The translations under genes and the position numbers were made by a program. Source: Phycicoccus avicenniae (GTDB taxonomy: Bacteria > Actinomycetota > Actinomycetes > Actinomycetales > Dermatophilaceae). Taken from it: DNA of 64,000 bases. The notes under the pieces were generated by a model, which saw nothing but the letters and a program-made list of their open reading frames with translations, ran no database searches and was not told where the DNA came from. Positions 53,268 through 61,637 of this stretch are shown piece after piece. Location: positions 1 to 64,000 of the forward strand of contig NZ_JAGSNF010000001.1 in NCBI RefSeq assembly GCF_018139485.1. Direction: 5' to 3'. Numbering within the stretch: position 1 is the stretch's first letter; the number at the start of each line of letters is the position of its first letter.

Positions 53268-53674
53268 GGGCCCGCCCACAGGGTCCGCCCGAGGCGCAGG
53301 CCCCCGACGACCGCGAGGACCCCGACGACGACGGTCGCAGCGAGGTAGAGGGCCGCGACCCCGAGACGGCCGGAGTCCCCGAGGGTCACGGCGTCGACGG
53401 CCAGGGCCGAGAACGTCGTCCAGCCACCGAGCAGCCCGACGCCCACGACCGGTCGGACCAGCCGGTGGGTCCCGGGGCGCTCGACGAGGACGGCGACGAG
53501 CAGGCCCATCGCGAGGGCCCCGGTGACGTTGACGAGGAACGTCGCCCACGGGAAGCCGCCCGGCGTGGGCGGCAGCGAGAGGCCGACGCCCCACCGGCCG
53601 AGCGAGCCGGCCGCGCCCCCGGCGGCGACCCCCGCGAGGACCGTGACGTCCGGGCCGCGCGCCCCAGTGGTCAC
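53264..53674 (-). CDS. crcB: Fluoride channel subunit CrcB (first copy)
   Basis: A 136-residue CrcB homologue: GGAAGSLGRWGVGL, WATFLVNVTGALAMGLLVAVL and LLGGWTTFSALAVDA are the conserved blocks. It probably dimerises with the following subunit. The GTG overlaps the aminotransferase stop by 4 nt, so it is transcribed with that gene. I see no fluoride riboswitch upstream, and there is no room for one between the cistrons. Confidence 0.87.
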   Translation of the reverse strand: MTTGARGPDVTVLAGVAAGGAAGSLGRWGVGLSLPPTPGGFPWATFLVNVTGALAMGLLVAVLVERPGTHRLVRPVVGVGLLGGWTTFSALAVDAVTLGDSGRLGVAALYLAATVVVGVLAVVGGLRLGRTLWAGP

Positions 53675-54888
53675 GCCCGGATCGTCTCGAGGTACTCGGC
53701 GATGCGCCCGATGGCCTCGGTGAGGGTCTCCTCGTCGGGCAGGGTGACGAGGCGGAAGTGGTCCGGCTCGAACCAGTTGAAGCCGGTGCCGTGCGTCACG
53801 AGGATCTTCTTCGCCCGCAGGAGGTCGATGACGAACGCCTCGTCGGACTCGATGGGGTAGACCTCCGGGTCGAGGCGGGGGAAGCAGTACAGGGCCCCGC
53901 TCGGCTCGACGCACGAGACCCCCGGGATGTCGTTGAGCAGCCGGGACGCCAGCTTGCTCTGTTCACGGAAACGGCCCCCGGGCCCGATGAGCTCCTCGAC
54001 CGACTGGTACCCGCCGAGCGCCGTCTGGATCGCGTGCTGCGCGGGGACGTTGGCGCACATCCGCATGTTCGCGAGGAGGGTCAGGCCCTCGAGGAAGTCC
54101 TGGGCCAGGTGCTTGGGTCCGCTCACCATGACCCAGCCGGCGCGGTAGCCGCACACCCGGTAGGCCTTGGAGAGGCCGCTGAAGGTGAGGCACAGGACGT
54201 CGTCGCCGGCGAAGGCGGCGGTGTGGTGGTGCACGGCGTCGTCGAAGAGGATCTTCTCGTAGATCTCGTCCGCCATGAGGACGAGGTCGTGCCGCCGGGC
54301 GATGTCGACGAGACCGCGGACCGTCGCCTCCGAGTAGACCGCCCCGGTGGGGTTGTTCGGGTTGATGACGACGAGCGCCTGGGTGGCCGGGGTGATCTTG
54401 GCCTCGATGTCCACGAGGTCGGGGTCCCACCCGTTCGACTCGTCGCAGCGGTAGTGCACCGGCGTGCCCCCGGACAGCGACACCGCGCCGGTCCACAGGG
54501 GGTAGTCCGGCGCCGGGACGAGGATCTCGTTGCCGTCGTCGACGAACGCCTGGAGGACCATCGAGATGAGCTCGGAGACACCGTTGCCGATGTAGACGTC
54601 CTCGACGACCGTGTCCTTGAGCCCCCGTGCCTGGTAGTACTGCGCGACGGCCGTCCGGGCCGAGTAGATGCCGCGCGAGTCGGCGTACCCCTGGCTGTCC
54701 GGCAGGTTGTGCACCATGTCCGCGACGATGGCGTCGGGAGCCTCGAAGCCGAACGGCGCGGTGTTGCCGATGTTGAGCTTGAGGATCTTGTGGCCCTCGG
54801 CCTCGAGCCGCTGGGCCTCGACGAGGATCGGGCCCCGGACGTCGTAGCGGACGTGCTGGAGCTTCTTGCTCTGGACGATCCGGCGCAT
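53671..54888 (-). CDS. Pyridoxal-phosphate aminotransferase, AlaA-like
   Basis: A 405-residue class I/II aminotransferase resembling glutamate-pyruvate aminotransferases (AlaA). IGNTAPFGFEAPDAIVADM begins the substrate domain. INPNNPTGAVYSEA and MADEIYEKILFDD bind the cofactor phosphate and ring. The Schiff-base lysine is in TFSGLSKAYRVCGYRAGW. It makes alanine from pyruvate and glutamate. I start it at MRRIVQSKK (54888), with GAGGATGAG upstream; longer frames add non-homologous sequence. It is first in an operon with the two crcB genes. Confidence 0.9.
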   Translation of the reverse strand: MRRIVQSKKLQHVRYDVRGPILVEAQRLEAEGHKILKLNIGNTAPFGFEAPDAIVADMVHNLPDSQGYADSRGIYSARTAVAQYYQARGLKDTVVEDVYIGNGVSELISMVLQAFVDDGNEILVPAPDYPLWTGAVSLSGGTPVHYRCDESNGWDPDLVDIEAKITPATQALVVINPNNPTGAVYSEATVRGLVDIARRHDLVLMADEIYEKILFDDAVHHHTAAFAGDDVLCLTFSGLSKAYRVCGYRAGWVMVSGPKHLAQDFLEGLTLLANMRMCANVPAQHAIQTALGGYQSVEELIGPGGRFREQSKLASRLLNDIPGVSCVEPSGALYCFPRLDPEVYPIESDEAFVIDLLRAKKILVTHGTGFNWFEPDHFRLVTLPDEETLTEAIGRIAEYLETIRA

Positions 54889-54976
54889 GGGCTCATCCTC
54901 GCACCGGGGTCCCGCCGCCCGCGCGGGCATTCCGGCGACACGGTCGGCGCCGACGGCGGTCCGGCACACTCGGGGG

Positions 54977-55315
54977 ATGGACGACGTCGTGGTGGAGCGG
55001 GTGCTCCGGGCGGTCGAGCAGGTGCCGCGGGGCCGGGTCGTCTCCTACGGCGACCTCGCCGCGCTCGTCGGCTGCGGTCCGCGCTACGTGGGCTCGATCA
55101 TGAAGGCCTACGGCGGCAACGTCACGTGGTGGCGGGTGACGAACGCCGCGGGGGACCTGCCGGCGCCGCTGCGGGAGCGGGCCCGCCCGGTGTGGGCGCA
55201 GGAGGGCATCCTCGTGAAGCCGAACGGGCTGGGGTGCCGCATCGCCGACCACCGGGCCGACCTCGACGCGCTCGCCGCGGCGTACGAGCGGGCGGTGGCC
55301 GACCTCCCGGGCTGA
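54977..55315 (+). CDS. Alkyltransferase-like (ATL) DNA repair protein
   Basis: A 112-residue MGMT-type DNA-binding domain: VLRAVEQVPRGRVVSYGDLAALVGCGPRYVGSIMKAY. Where O6-methylguanine methyltransferases have the reactive Cys in P-C-H-R, this protein reads TWWRV. It therefore cannot accept an alkyl group. ATL proteins bind O6-alkylguanine lesions and recruit nucleotide excision repair. It is divergent from the aminotransferase. Confidence 0.85.
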   Translation: MDDVVVERVLRAVEQVPRGRVVSYGDLAALVGCGPRYVGSIMKAYGGNVTWWRVTNAAGDLPAPLRERARPVWAQEGILVKPNGLGCRIADHRADLDALAAAYERAVADLPG

Positions 55316-55423
55316 CCGGGTCCTCCGAGCACGGCCGGCCGGTCGGGGCGGGCACGTGGGACGGCGTCGTCACGATCCTGCATCGGAGCGCGACCCCGAC
55401 CGGTCCGTTTGTGAGACTGGGGT

Positions 55424-56662
55424 ATGCGCCCCGCGATCCCCGCCGCCGCCGCGGCCCTCGCCCTGCTCGCCACCACCGCCTGCGGTGCCGACGACGACGG
55501 CGTCGGGCAGGTGCCGGGCACCCCGAGCACCGCGTCCGGCTCCCCGGACGCCTCGCCGAGCCCCGCGCCGGAGAGCACCGTCGTCCCCGAGCTCGCCGTC
55601 GAGGAGGTCGCGAGCGGCTTCGAGCACGGCTGGGACATCGGCTTCCTCCCGGACGGGCAGGTCCTCGTCACCGAGCGTCCGGCCCGCATCTCCCTCGTCG
55701 ACGGCACCGCGCCCGGCAGCGAGCGCACCGAGGTCGAAGCCGACCTCGACGACGTCTACGTCGAGGGGGAGGGCGGCCTCATGGGCATGGTCGTCCACCC
55801 GGACTTCGAGGAGTCGCGGGAGTTCACGACGTGCCAGACGCACATGGACCCCTCCGGCGCGCCCGACGACATCCGGCTCGTCACGTGGCGGCTCGCCGAG
55901 GACGGGGCGTCGGCGGAGCGGGTCGACGACCTGCTCACGGGGCTGCCGATCTCGACCGGGCGGCACTCGGGCTGCCGGCCCGAGATCGCGGACGACGGGG
56001 CGCTGCTCGTCGGGACGGGCGACACGGCCGTCGGCTCGCTGCCGCAGGACCTCTCCAGCCTCGGGGGCAAGGTGATCCGGCTCGACCTCGAGACGGGCGA
56101 GCCCCTGCCGGACAACCCGTTCGCGGACGAGTCCGGCCGGCAGCGCTACGTCTACAGCTACGGCCACCGGAACATCCAGGGCGTCGCCGTGCAGCCGGGG
56201 ACGGGCGAGGTCTACACCGCCGAGCACGGCCCGAGCAACAACGACGAGGTCAACCGCATCGAGGCCGGGGCGAACTACGGGTGGGACCCGGCTCAGGGCG
56301 GGACCGTCGGCGGGTACGACGAGAGCGTCCCGATGACCGACCGCGAGCGTTACCCCGACGCGGTGCCGGCGGTGTGGCAGTCGGGCGAGACGACGCAGGC
56401 GGTGTGCTCGGCGGAGTTCCTGGAGGGCGAGCAGTGGGGCGCGCTCGAGGGGGCGCTCGTCGTCACGGCGCTCAAGGGGGCGAAGCTGCTCCTCATGCAG
56501 CTGGGCGACGACGGGGCGCTCGCCGAGGTGTCGGTCCCGGAGGCGACGAACGGGCCGTACGGGCGGCTGCGGGCGGCGCGACTCGGCCCGGACGGCGCGC
56601 TGTACGTCACGACGACGAACGGCGACGACGACGTCCTGCTCAAGGTGACCCCGCAGGCCTGA
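55424..56662 (+). CDS. PQQ-dependent sugar dehydrogenase-like lipoprotein
   Basis: A 412-residue exported lipoprotein (Cys20 in LLATTAC), then a Ser/Pro-rich linker and a beta-propeller of the glucose/sorbosone dehydrogenase family. Landmarks are WDIGFLPDGQVLVTERPARISLVD, GLMGMVVHPDF, GGKVIRLDLETGEPLPDNPF, YGHRNIQGVAVQPGTGEVYTAEHGP and NYGWDPAQGG. It oxidises aldoses if PQQ is available; the physiological substrate in actinobacteria is seldom known. It is monocistronic. Confidence 0.87.
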   Translation: MRPAIPAAAAALALLATTACGADDDGVGQVPGTPSTASGSPDASPSPAPESTVVPELAVEEVASGFEHGWDIGFLPDGQVLVTERPARISLVDGTAPGSERTEVEADLDDVYVEGEGGLMGMVVHPDFEESREFTTCQTHMDPSGAPDDIRLVTWRLAEDGASAERVDDLLTGLPISTGRHSGCRPEIADDGALLVGTGDTAVGSLPQDLSSLGGKVIRLDLETGEPLPDNPFADESGRQRYVYSYGHRNIQGVAVQPGTGEVYTAEHGPSNNDEVNRIEAGANYGWDPAQGGTVGGYDESVPMTDRERYPDAVPAVWQSGETTQAVCSAEFLEGEQWGALEGALVVTALKGAKLLLMQLGDDGALAEVSVPEATNGPYGRLRAARLGPDGALYVTTTNGDDDVLLKVTPQA

Positions 56663-56664
56663 CG

Positions 56665-56693
56665 CCCGAGGCGGCGCCTCCGCCGCCCTCGGG
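56665..56693 (+). terminator. Terminator after the sugar dehydrogenase gene
   Basis: CCCGAGGCGGCG pairs with CGCCGC-C-CTCGGG across a CCTC loop, with one bulged C, starting 2 nt after the stop codon. It runs directly into the palindromic repeat at 56695. Confidence 0.6.
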
Positions 56694-56694
56694 T

Positions 56695-56756
56695 GTCGAG
56701 GGGTCACGACACGCCGCAGGAGGCAGCGCAGGTGCGGCGTGTCCCGACCCCTCGAC
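56695..56756. repeat. Palindromic intergenic repeat, full copy
   Basis: The arms 56695-56718 and 56733-56756 are 24 nt each and pair at 22 positions around a 14-nt centre. The core arm reads GTCGAGGGGTCACGACACGC. Other copies are at 1-58 and 57744-57803. Confidence 0.65.
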
Positions 56757-56811
56757 CGCGGCCTGTGGATGACGAGCCGGGCCGGTGCCCCGATCCGGTC
56801 ACCCTGTGGAC

Positions 56812-57735
56812 ATGCCACGACCGCTGCCGAGGACGGCCTTCCCGGCCGGCCCGTTCCGACCGGCGGACCTCGTCGCCGCCGGTCACCCGGTCGCGCGGAC
56901 CCGGCACCCGTCGCTGGCACGACCGACGCGGGGCGTCCGGTCACCCGCCTGGCCGTCCGACCTGCAGGACCGCGTCGCGGCGTTCACTCTCGCGCTGCCG
57001 GCCGACGTCGCCTTCTCCCACCGGACGGCCGCGCTGCTCCACGGGATGCCGATGCCCCGGTCGGTGGAACGTGACCCGGTGCTCGACATCATGCGCCGCT
57101 CCGACCGCACCCGGATCCGCAGAGCGGGGTGTCGTGGGCACCGGGGCCTGGAGCGCCGTGCGGTGGACGAGGTGTCCGGGGTCCGGGTCGTCGGGCTCGC
57201 GGACACGTGGTGCGACCTGGGGGAGTGCGTCGGTCCGACGCTCGGGCGGGACGACCTCGTCGTCGCGGCGGATTCCGTCGTCGGCAGGCTCGAGGCCGGG
57301 GCGGGCTCGCTCCGGCAGGTCCTGGACGGTCGGTGCCGTCCTCGAGGCCGACGCGTCCTCCTCGACGCCCTGTCCCTCGTCCGGCCGGGGGTGCGGTCCC
57401 CGATGGAGACCCGGGCGCGCCTGATGTTCCACGACGCCGGCTTCCCCGAGCCCGAGGTCAACGGCGTGGTGCGCGACGCCGCCGGCGGATGGCTCCTCGA
57501 GGGCGACCTCGTCTGGCGGGACCAGCAGGTCGTCGGTGAGTACCAGGGCGAGGACCACGCCGACCGTCGCCGCCGCAGCACCGACGCGCAGCGAGCCGGA
57601 CTGGCCTCGGACCTCGGCTGGACGGTCCTCGAGCTCTTCGCCGAGGACGTGTGGCGGTCGCCGAGGCGACGGCTCACGCTGCTGCGGTTCGCCCGCGAGC
57701 TGGGGCTGGAGACGAGCGGGCTCCGGATCGGGTGA
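56812..57735 (+). CDS. DUF559/AbiEi-like hypothetical protein
   Basis: A 307-residue protein of a type common in actinobacteria. The N-terminal half has the AbiEi-like AFSHRTAALLHGMPMP and SGVRVVGLADTWCDLG. The C-terminal part looks like a Vsr/DUF559 endonuclease-like fold (GGWLLEGDLVWRDQQVVGEYQGEDH, with the D...E-x-Q arrangement of PD-(D/E)xK enzymes). ATG 56812 and GTG 56806 are both usable. No antitoxin partner is adjacent. It lies between two copies of the palindromic repeat. Confidence 0.6.
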   Translation: MPRPLPRTAFPAGPFRPADLVAAGHPVARTRHPSLARPTRGVRSPAWPSDLQDRVAAFTLALPADVAFSHRTAALLHGMPMPRSVERDPVLDIMRRSDRTRIRRAGCRGHRGLERRAVDEVSGVRVVGLADTWCDLGECVGPTLGRDDLVVAADSVVGRLEAGAGSLRQVLDGRCRPRGRRVLLDALSLVRPGVRSPMETRARLMFHDAGFPEPEVNGVVRDAAGGWLLEGDLVWRDQQVVGEYQGEDHADRRRRSTDAQRAGLASDLGWTVLELFAEDVWRSPRRRLTLLRFARELGLETSGLRIG

Positions 57736-57743
57736 CTGAAGAG

Positions 57744-57803
57744 GTCGAGGGGCCACGACACGCCGAGGCCGCGGCCCTCGGACCGGCGCGTCGTGACCCC
57801 TCG
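57744..57803. repeat. Palindromic intergenic repeat, third copy
   Basis: The left arm 57744-57764 begins GTCGAGGGGCCACGACACGC. The right arm 57785-57803 reads GGCGCGTCGTGACCCCTCG, essentially the same as in the copy at 37-55. It starts 9 nt after the DUF559-like stop. Confidence 0.6.
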
Positions 57804-57841
57804 TGGAGCCGGCGGCACCGGTGTGGCGGGCGTCGGCGGCG

Positions 57842-58474
57842 CTAGAGGTCGACGATGGTCGTCGTCACCGACGTGACCGACGGCCGGCGCGGCGTCGAGG
57901 AGAACCCGAACCGGCACGGCGGGTCGACCGGTGCGAGCGAGCCCAGGTCCACCCCGTCGAACGTCCCCGCCATCGTGGTGACGGCGTGCACGTCGGTCGC
58001 GCCGTAGTACTCCCGGCGCCCTCGCCGGGCGACCCCGCGCGTCCGCACCCCGCGGACGACGACTCGGGCGACCGGGTCGGCGAGGGTCGCGAAGGCCGGG
58101 GTCTCCAGCAGCGGTCGGGGCAGCACCTGCAGCAGCCGGCCGAGCGGGATGCGGTCACCGACCTCCAGCGACATCGTCAGCGACGGGGACGACGGACCCC
58201 AGCGCCCAGGCCGGGGATCGCCGTCCACCCGTCCGCGGTCGCCGTCGATGTCGACGTCCTCGATCCGCACCTCGTCGAAGGTGTAGGTGCTCGACACGAG
58301 GTCGGCGACCTGCTCGCTCGGCGCGAGGAGCACCCGGTGCCCGTCCGGCCGCTCGACCATGACGTCCGCGAAGTCCCCGAACGGCGACTCGAGCCACCAG
58401 CCCACGACGACGCGCACCCCCGAGGTGGACCCCACCCCGGCGATGCGGCCCCGGAACCTGCGACGTGACGACAT
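57842..58474 (-). CDS. Hypothetical protein, conserved actinobacterial style
   Basis: A 210-residue soluble protein with no signal peptide or membrane segment. It starts RFRGRIAGVGSTSGVRVVVGWWLESPFGDFADVMVERPDGHRVLLAPSEQVADLVSSTYTFDEVRIEDV and ends in a beta-rich region. I do not recognise a domain. Codon usage matches its neighbours, so it is very likely expressed. It is divergent from the MFS gene, with 30 nt between the starts. Confidence 0.6.
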   Translation of the reverse strand: MSSRRRFRGRIAGVGSTSGVRVVVGWWLESPFGDFADVMVERPDGHRVLLAPSEQVADLVSSTYTFDEVRIEDVDIDGDRGRVDGDPRPGRWGPSSPSLTMSLEVGDRIPLGRLLQVLPRPLLETPAFATLADPVARVVVRGVRTRGVARRGRREYYGATDVHAVTTMAGTFDGVDLGSLAPVDPPCRFGFSSTPRRPSVTSVTTTIVDL

Positions 58475-58504
58475 GACCCCATCATCGTCGCTAGGGTCCG
58501 ACGG

Positions 58505-59842
58505 GTGAGCCGCCCCACCGCCGCACCGGTCGGCGCCGCGCTGCCTTCCGCGGCGCGTCGGGGGTACGGCCTCGGGTCGGTCGCCACCGGGGCCTTCGGG
58601 ACGGTCCCCGGGCTGCTCCTCCTGCCCTACCTCACCGACCGGCTCGGGGTGGCCGCGGGGCTGGCGGGACTGCTCGTCCTCCTGCCGAAGCTGTGGGACG
58701 TCGTCCTCGACCCGGTCGCCGGCCGGGTGAGCGACCGCTCGACGCATCCGGGCGGGCGACGCCGGCCGTTCCTCCTGCGGGCAGGGCTGGCCCTCGCCGT
58801 CGCGTTCGTCCTGCTCTTCGCCGGCCCGACGTCGCCGACCGGGCTCGCCGCGACGTGGGTCGTCGTCCTCTTCCTCGTCTGCGCGACGGCGTACTCGTTC
58901 TTCCAGGTGCCCTACCTCGCGATGCCTGCGGAGATGACCGACGACTACCACGAACGGACCCGGCTCATGACGTGGCGGGTGGCGATCCTCGCCCTCGCGA
59001 TCCTGCTGAGCGGCGGGCTGTCCCCGCTCGTGCGGGACACCCTCGGCCCGACGTGGGGCTACCGCGGGGTCGGGCTGTTCGTCGGCGTCCTCATCGTCCT
59101 CGGCACGCTCGGCGCCTGGTGGGGGACCCGTCTCGCCCCCGCGCGACGCGCTGCGACCGCCGGGGGGAGCCTGCGGGACCAGCTGCGGATCGTCGCCGCC
59201 GAACGCGACTTCCGCACCCTCCTGCTCGTCTTCGTCGTCCAGGCGCTGGGGATCGGCATGATGCTCGCCGGGGTCGACTACGTCGCGCGGGTGCTGCTCG
59301 GCGGGTCGGGGGCCTCGACGGTGCTCTTCGTGTGCTTCGTCGGCCCGGCGCTGCTCGTGACCCCGCTGTGGCAGCGGGTGGGCGAGGCGCGGGGCAAACG
59401 GGCCGGGTACGTGTGGGGGTCGCTGCTGCTCGGCGGCGGGGCGCTGGCGACGCTCGCCGCGATCCCGGTGGGTCTCGCCGCGACCGCCGTGACGGTGGGC
59501 GTCGTCGGGGTCGGGTACGCCGCCTGCCAGATGTTCCCGCTCGCGATGCTGCCGGACGTCGCCGCGGCGGACACGGCGCGCACGGGGGAGGACCGGGCCG
59601 GGACGTACACCGGCGTGTGGACCGCCGGCGAGACGGCGGGGCTCGCCGTCGGGCCGTTCCTCTTCGCCGGCATCCTCCAGGTCGGTGGGTACGTGTCGTC
59701 GACGGACGCCGCGGCCGTCCAGCCCGACACGGCCCGGCTCGCGATCGCGCTCGGCTTCACCGTCGTCCCCGCCGTCCTCGTCGCCCTTTCCCTCGTCGTC
59801 CTCCGTCGCTCCCGGCTCGACCCGCGCGCCTCCCAGGGCTGA
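58505..59842 (+). CDS. MFS transporter, GPH-like (MelB-type) family
   Basis: A 445-residue, 12-helix transporter. The start GYGLGSVATGAFGTVPGLLLLPYLTDRLGV and the loop LWDVVLDPVAGRVSDRS..GRRRPFLL match the glycoside-pentoside-hexuronide:cation symporter group (MFS_2). The substrate is not assignable, but hexuronides or glycosides fit the family. It starts at GTG 58505. A tandem palindromic repeat array follows its stop. Confidence 0.82.
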   Translation: MSRPTAAPVGAALPSAARRGYGLGSVATGAFGTVPGLLLLPYLTDRLGVAAGLAGLLVLLPKLWDVVLDPVAGRVSDRSTHPGGRRRPFLLRAGLALAVAFVLLFAGPTSPTGLAATWVVVLFLVCATAYSFFQVPYLAMPAEMTDDYHERTRLMTWRVAILALAILLSGGLSPLVRDTLGPTWGYRGVGLFVGVLIVLGTLGAWWGTRLAPARRAATAGGSLRDQLRIVAAERDFRTLLLVFVVQALGIGMMLAGVDYVARVLLGGSGASTVLFVCFVGPALLVTPLWQRVGEARGKRAGYVWGSLLLGGGALATLAAIPVGLAATAVTVGVVGVGYAACQMFPLAMLPDVAAADTARTGEDRAGTYTGVWTAGETAGLAVGPFLFAGILQVGGYVSSTDAAAVQPDTARLAIALGFTVVPAVLVALSLVVLRRSRLDPRASQG

Positions 59843-59879
59843 CGTCCTCTCCCAGCCCTCCTCAGTGCTGTTCTCCTGC

Positions 59880-59966
59880 CAGCACTGACGTCACTGCTGG
59901 TGTGAGAGCAGCACTGACGTCGCTGCTGGCGTGGGTGCAGCAACGACGTCACTGCTGCGGTGGGTG
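59880..59966. repeat. Three tandem 29-bp units, each with a 20-bp palindrome
   Basis: CAGCACTGACGTCACTGCTG (59880-59899), CAGCACTGACGTCGCTGCTG (59909-59928) and CAGCAACGACGTCACTGCTG (59938-59957) are spaced by 9-nt linkers (GTGTGAGAG, GCGTGGGTG, CGGTGGGTG). A partial fourth unit (CAGCACCGAGG) starts at 59967. Each unit is centred on GACGTC. CAGTGCTG at 59863-59870 is an inverted partial unit. The array lies 100-190 nt upstream of the PLP decarboxylase and right after the MFS gene. Confidence 0.8.
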
Positions 59967-60065
59967 CAGCACCGAGGAGGTCTCGCGGACGCCCCTCGTC
60001 GTGGCGCCGTGCGACGATCCGTGACGTACCCGAGCCCGCCCGCGCGGCCCGACGAGGAGACACCG

Positions 60066-61562
60066 ATGTCCGTCATCCGCCCCGACACCGCCGGCCTCGC
60101 CGTGGAGGAGGTCCTCGCCGCCCTCCACGCGCTCCGCGCCGCCGACCTGCCGACGCACGGCGGTCGCACTCTCGCCTACGTCTACGACTCCGGGCTCGCC
60201 GACGCCGACGAGCTGGGGCGCGAGGCGGTCGCGATGTTCGCCGGCTCCAACGGCCTCGACCCCACGGCGTTCCCGTCCCTGCTGCGGATGGAGAACGACC
60301 TCGTCGCGACGGCGGCCGCGCTGCTCGACGGGCCGGAGGGCGCCGTCGGCGTCGCGACGTCCGGAGGCACCGAGTCGATCCTGCTCGCCGTCCTCGCGAC
60401 GCGGACCGCCGGTGCCGAGGCGGGGGTCACGGCGCCGTCGATGGTCCTGCCCGCGACGGCGCACGCCGCCTTCCTCAAGGCGGCCCACCTGCTCGGGGTG
60501 CGTCCGGTCGTCGTCGATGTCGACCCGGACACCCTGCGCGCCGACCCCGCCGCGACGGAGGCCGCGGTCGACGACACGACCGTCCTCGTCGTCGCCTCCG
60601 CCCCCTCCTACGCGCACGGGGTGATCGACCCCGTCGGGGAGATCGCCGCCGTCGCAGCGGCCCGGGGGGTGCGCTGCCACGTCGACGCGTGCATCGGCGG
60701 CTGGGTCCTGCCCTTCCTCGACGGGGCCGCGTCCGACACCGGCACCGACCGGGGCGCCACCGACGCCCCCGGCCCCTGGACCTTCGCCGTCCCCGGCGTG
60801 ACGAGCATCAGCGTCGACCTCCACAAGTACGCCTACACCCCGAAGGGTGTGTCGCTGCTGCTGCACCGGGACGCCGACCTGCGCCGCGGGCACCTCTTCG
60901 CCTCCGCCGCCTGGCCCGGCTACACGATGCTCAACAGCACGGTGCAGTCGACGAAGTCCGGTGGCCCACTGGCCGCGGCGTGGGCGGTCACCCGACGGAT
61001 CGGCGTCGACGGGTACCGCGACCTCGCCCGGACGGCACGGTCCGCGACGCTCGAGGTCGCCGCGGCGGTCGAGGGCATCGACGGTCTGAACGTCCTCGTC
61101 CCGCCGGACTCGACGCTGCTCGCCCTCGTCTCGGACGGCTCGTGCGACGTCCACACCGTCGCCGACGAGATGCTCGCCCAGGGGTGGTTCACCCAGCCGC
61201 AGATGGCCTTCGGTGACGTCCCGGCGACCCTGCACCTCACCCTGTCCGCGGCGACCGCGCCGTCCGTCCCCGACCTGCTCGTCGCCCTCCGCGAGGCGGT
61301 CGCCGCCGCCCGCGCGGCCGGGCCGGTGGTGGCCGACCCGACGCTCGTCGGGATGCTCGCCGCGCTCGACCCGTCCACGCTCGACGCCGACGCCTTCGAC
61401 GGGCTGCTCGCGGCCGCGGGCCTCGCCGGGGGAGACGGTGGGATCGCGCTGCCCGAGCGGATGGCACCGGTCAACGCCCTGCTCGACGCGGCCCCGCCCG
61501 CCGTCCGTGAGGCGCTGCTCGTCGGTGTCCTCGACCGACTGGCCCGCCCGACGACGGCCTGA
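60066..61562 (+). CDS. PLP-dependent decarboxylase/lyase, group II, SPL-like
   Basis: A 498-residue fold-type I PLP enzyme resembling sphingosine-1-phosphate lyase and tyrosine/glutamate decarboxylases. ATSGGTESILLAVLATR binds the cofactor phosphate. HVDACIGGWVLPFLD carries the Asp to the ring nitrogen. The Schiff-base lysine is K254 in SVDLHKYAYTPKG. It cleaves or decarboxylates an amino compound; the substrate is open. GAGGAGA precedes the ATG at 60066. The palindromic array upstream may regulate it. Confidence 0.82.
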   Translation: MSVIRPDTAGLAVEEVLAALHALRAADLPTHGGRTLAYVYDSGLADADELGREAVAMFAGSNGLDPTAFPSLLRMENDLVATAAALLDGPEGAVGVATSGGTESILLAVLATRTAGAEAGVTAPSMVLPATAHAAFLKAAHLLGVRPVVVDVDPDTLRADPAATEAAVDDTTVLVVASAPSYAHGVIDPVGEIAAVAAARGVRCHVDACIGGWVLPFLDGAASDTGTDRGATDAPGPWTFAVPGVTSISVDLHKYAYTPKGVSLLLHRDADLRRGHLFASAAWPGYTMLNSTVQSTKSGGPLAAAWAVTRRIGVDGYRDLARTARSATLEVAAAVEGIDGLNVLVPPDSTLLALVSDGSCDVHTVADEMLAQGWFTQPQMAFGDVPATLHLTLSAATAPSVPDLLVALREAVAAARAAGPVVADPTLVGMLAALDPSTLDADAFDGLLAAAGLAGGDGGIALPERMAPVNALLDAAPPAVREALLVGVLDRLARPTTA

Positions 61563-61637
61563 CGGGTCGGCGGGTTGCCGCCCCCGCCGCCCGGGTGTTG
61601 GCTGGCAGGACCAGGCACCGCCGCCGGAAGGACGTCG

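Noticed and set aside
53675-54976. Fluoride riboswitch for the crcB pair
   Set aside because: The crcB genes overlap the aminotransferase gene by 4 nt, leaving no leader, and nothing resembling the riboswitch was seen upstream of the aminotransferase.
56812-57735. AbiE-type toxin-antitoxin locus
   Set aside because: Only an AbiEi-like N-terminal pattern is seen; there is no nucleotidyltransferase toxin gene next to it.
59880-59966. Possible CRISPR array
   Set aside because: The repeats are palindromic and 20 bp, the linkers are only 9 bp and similar to one another, and no cas genes are present.
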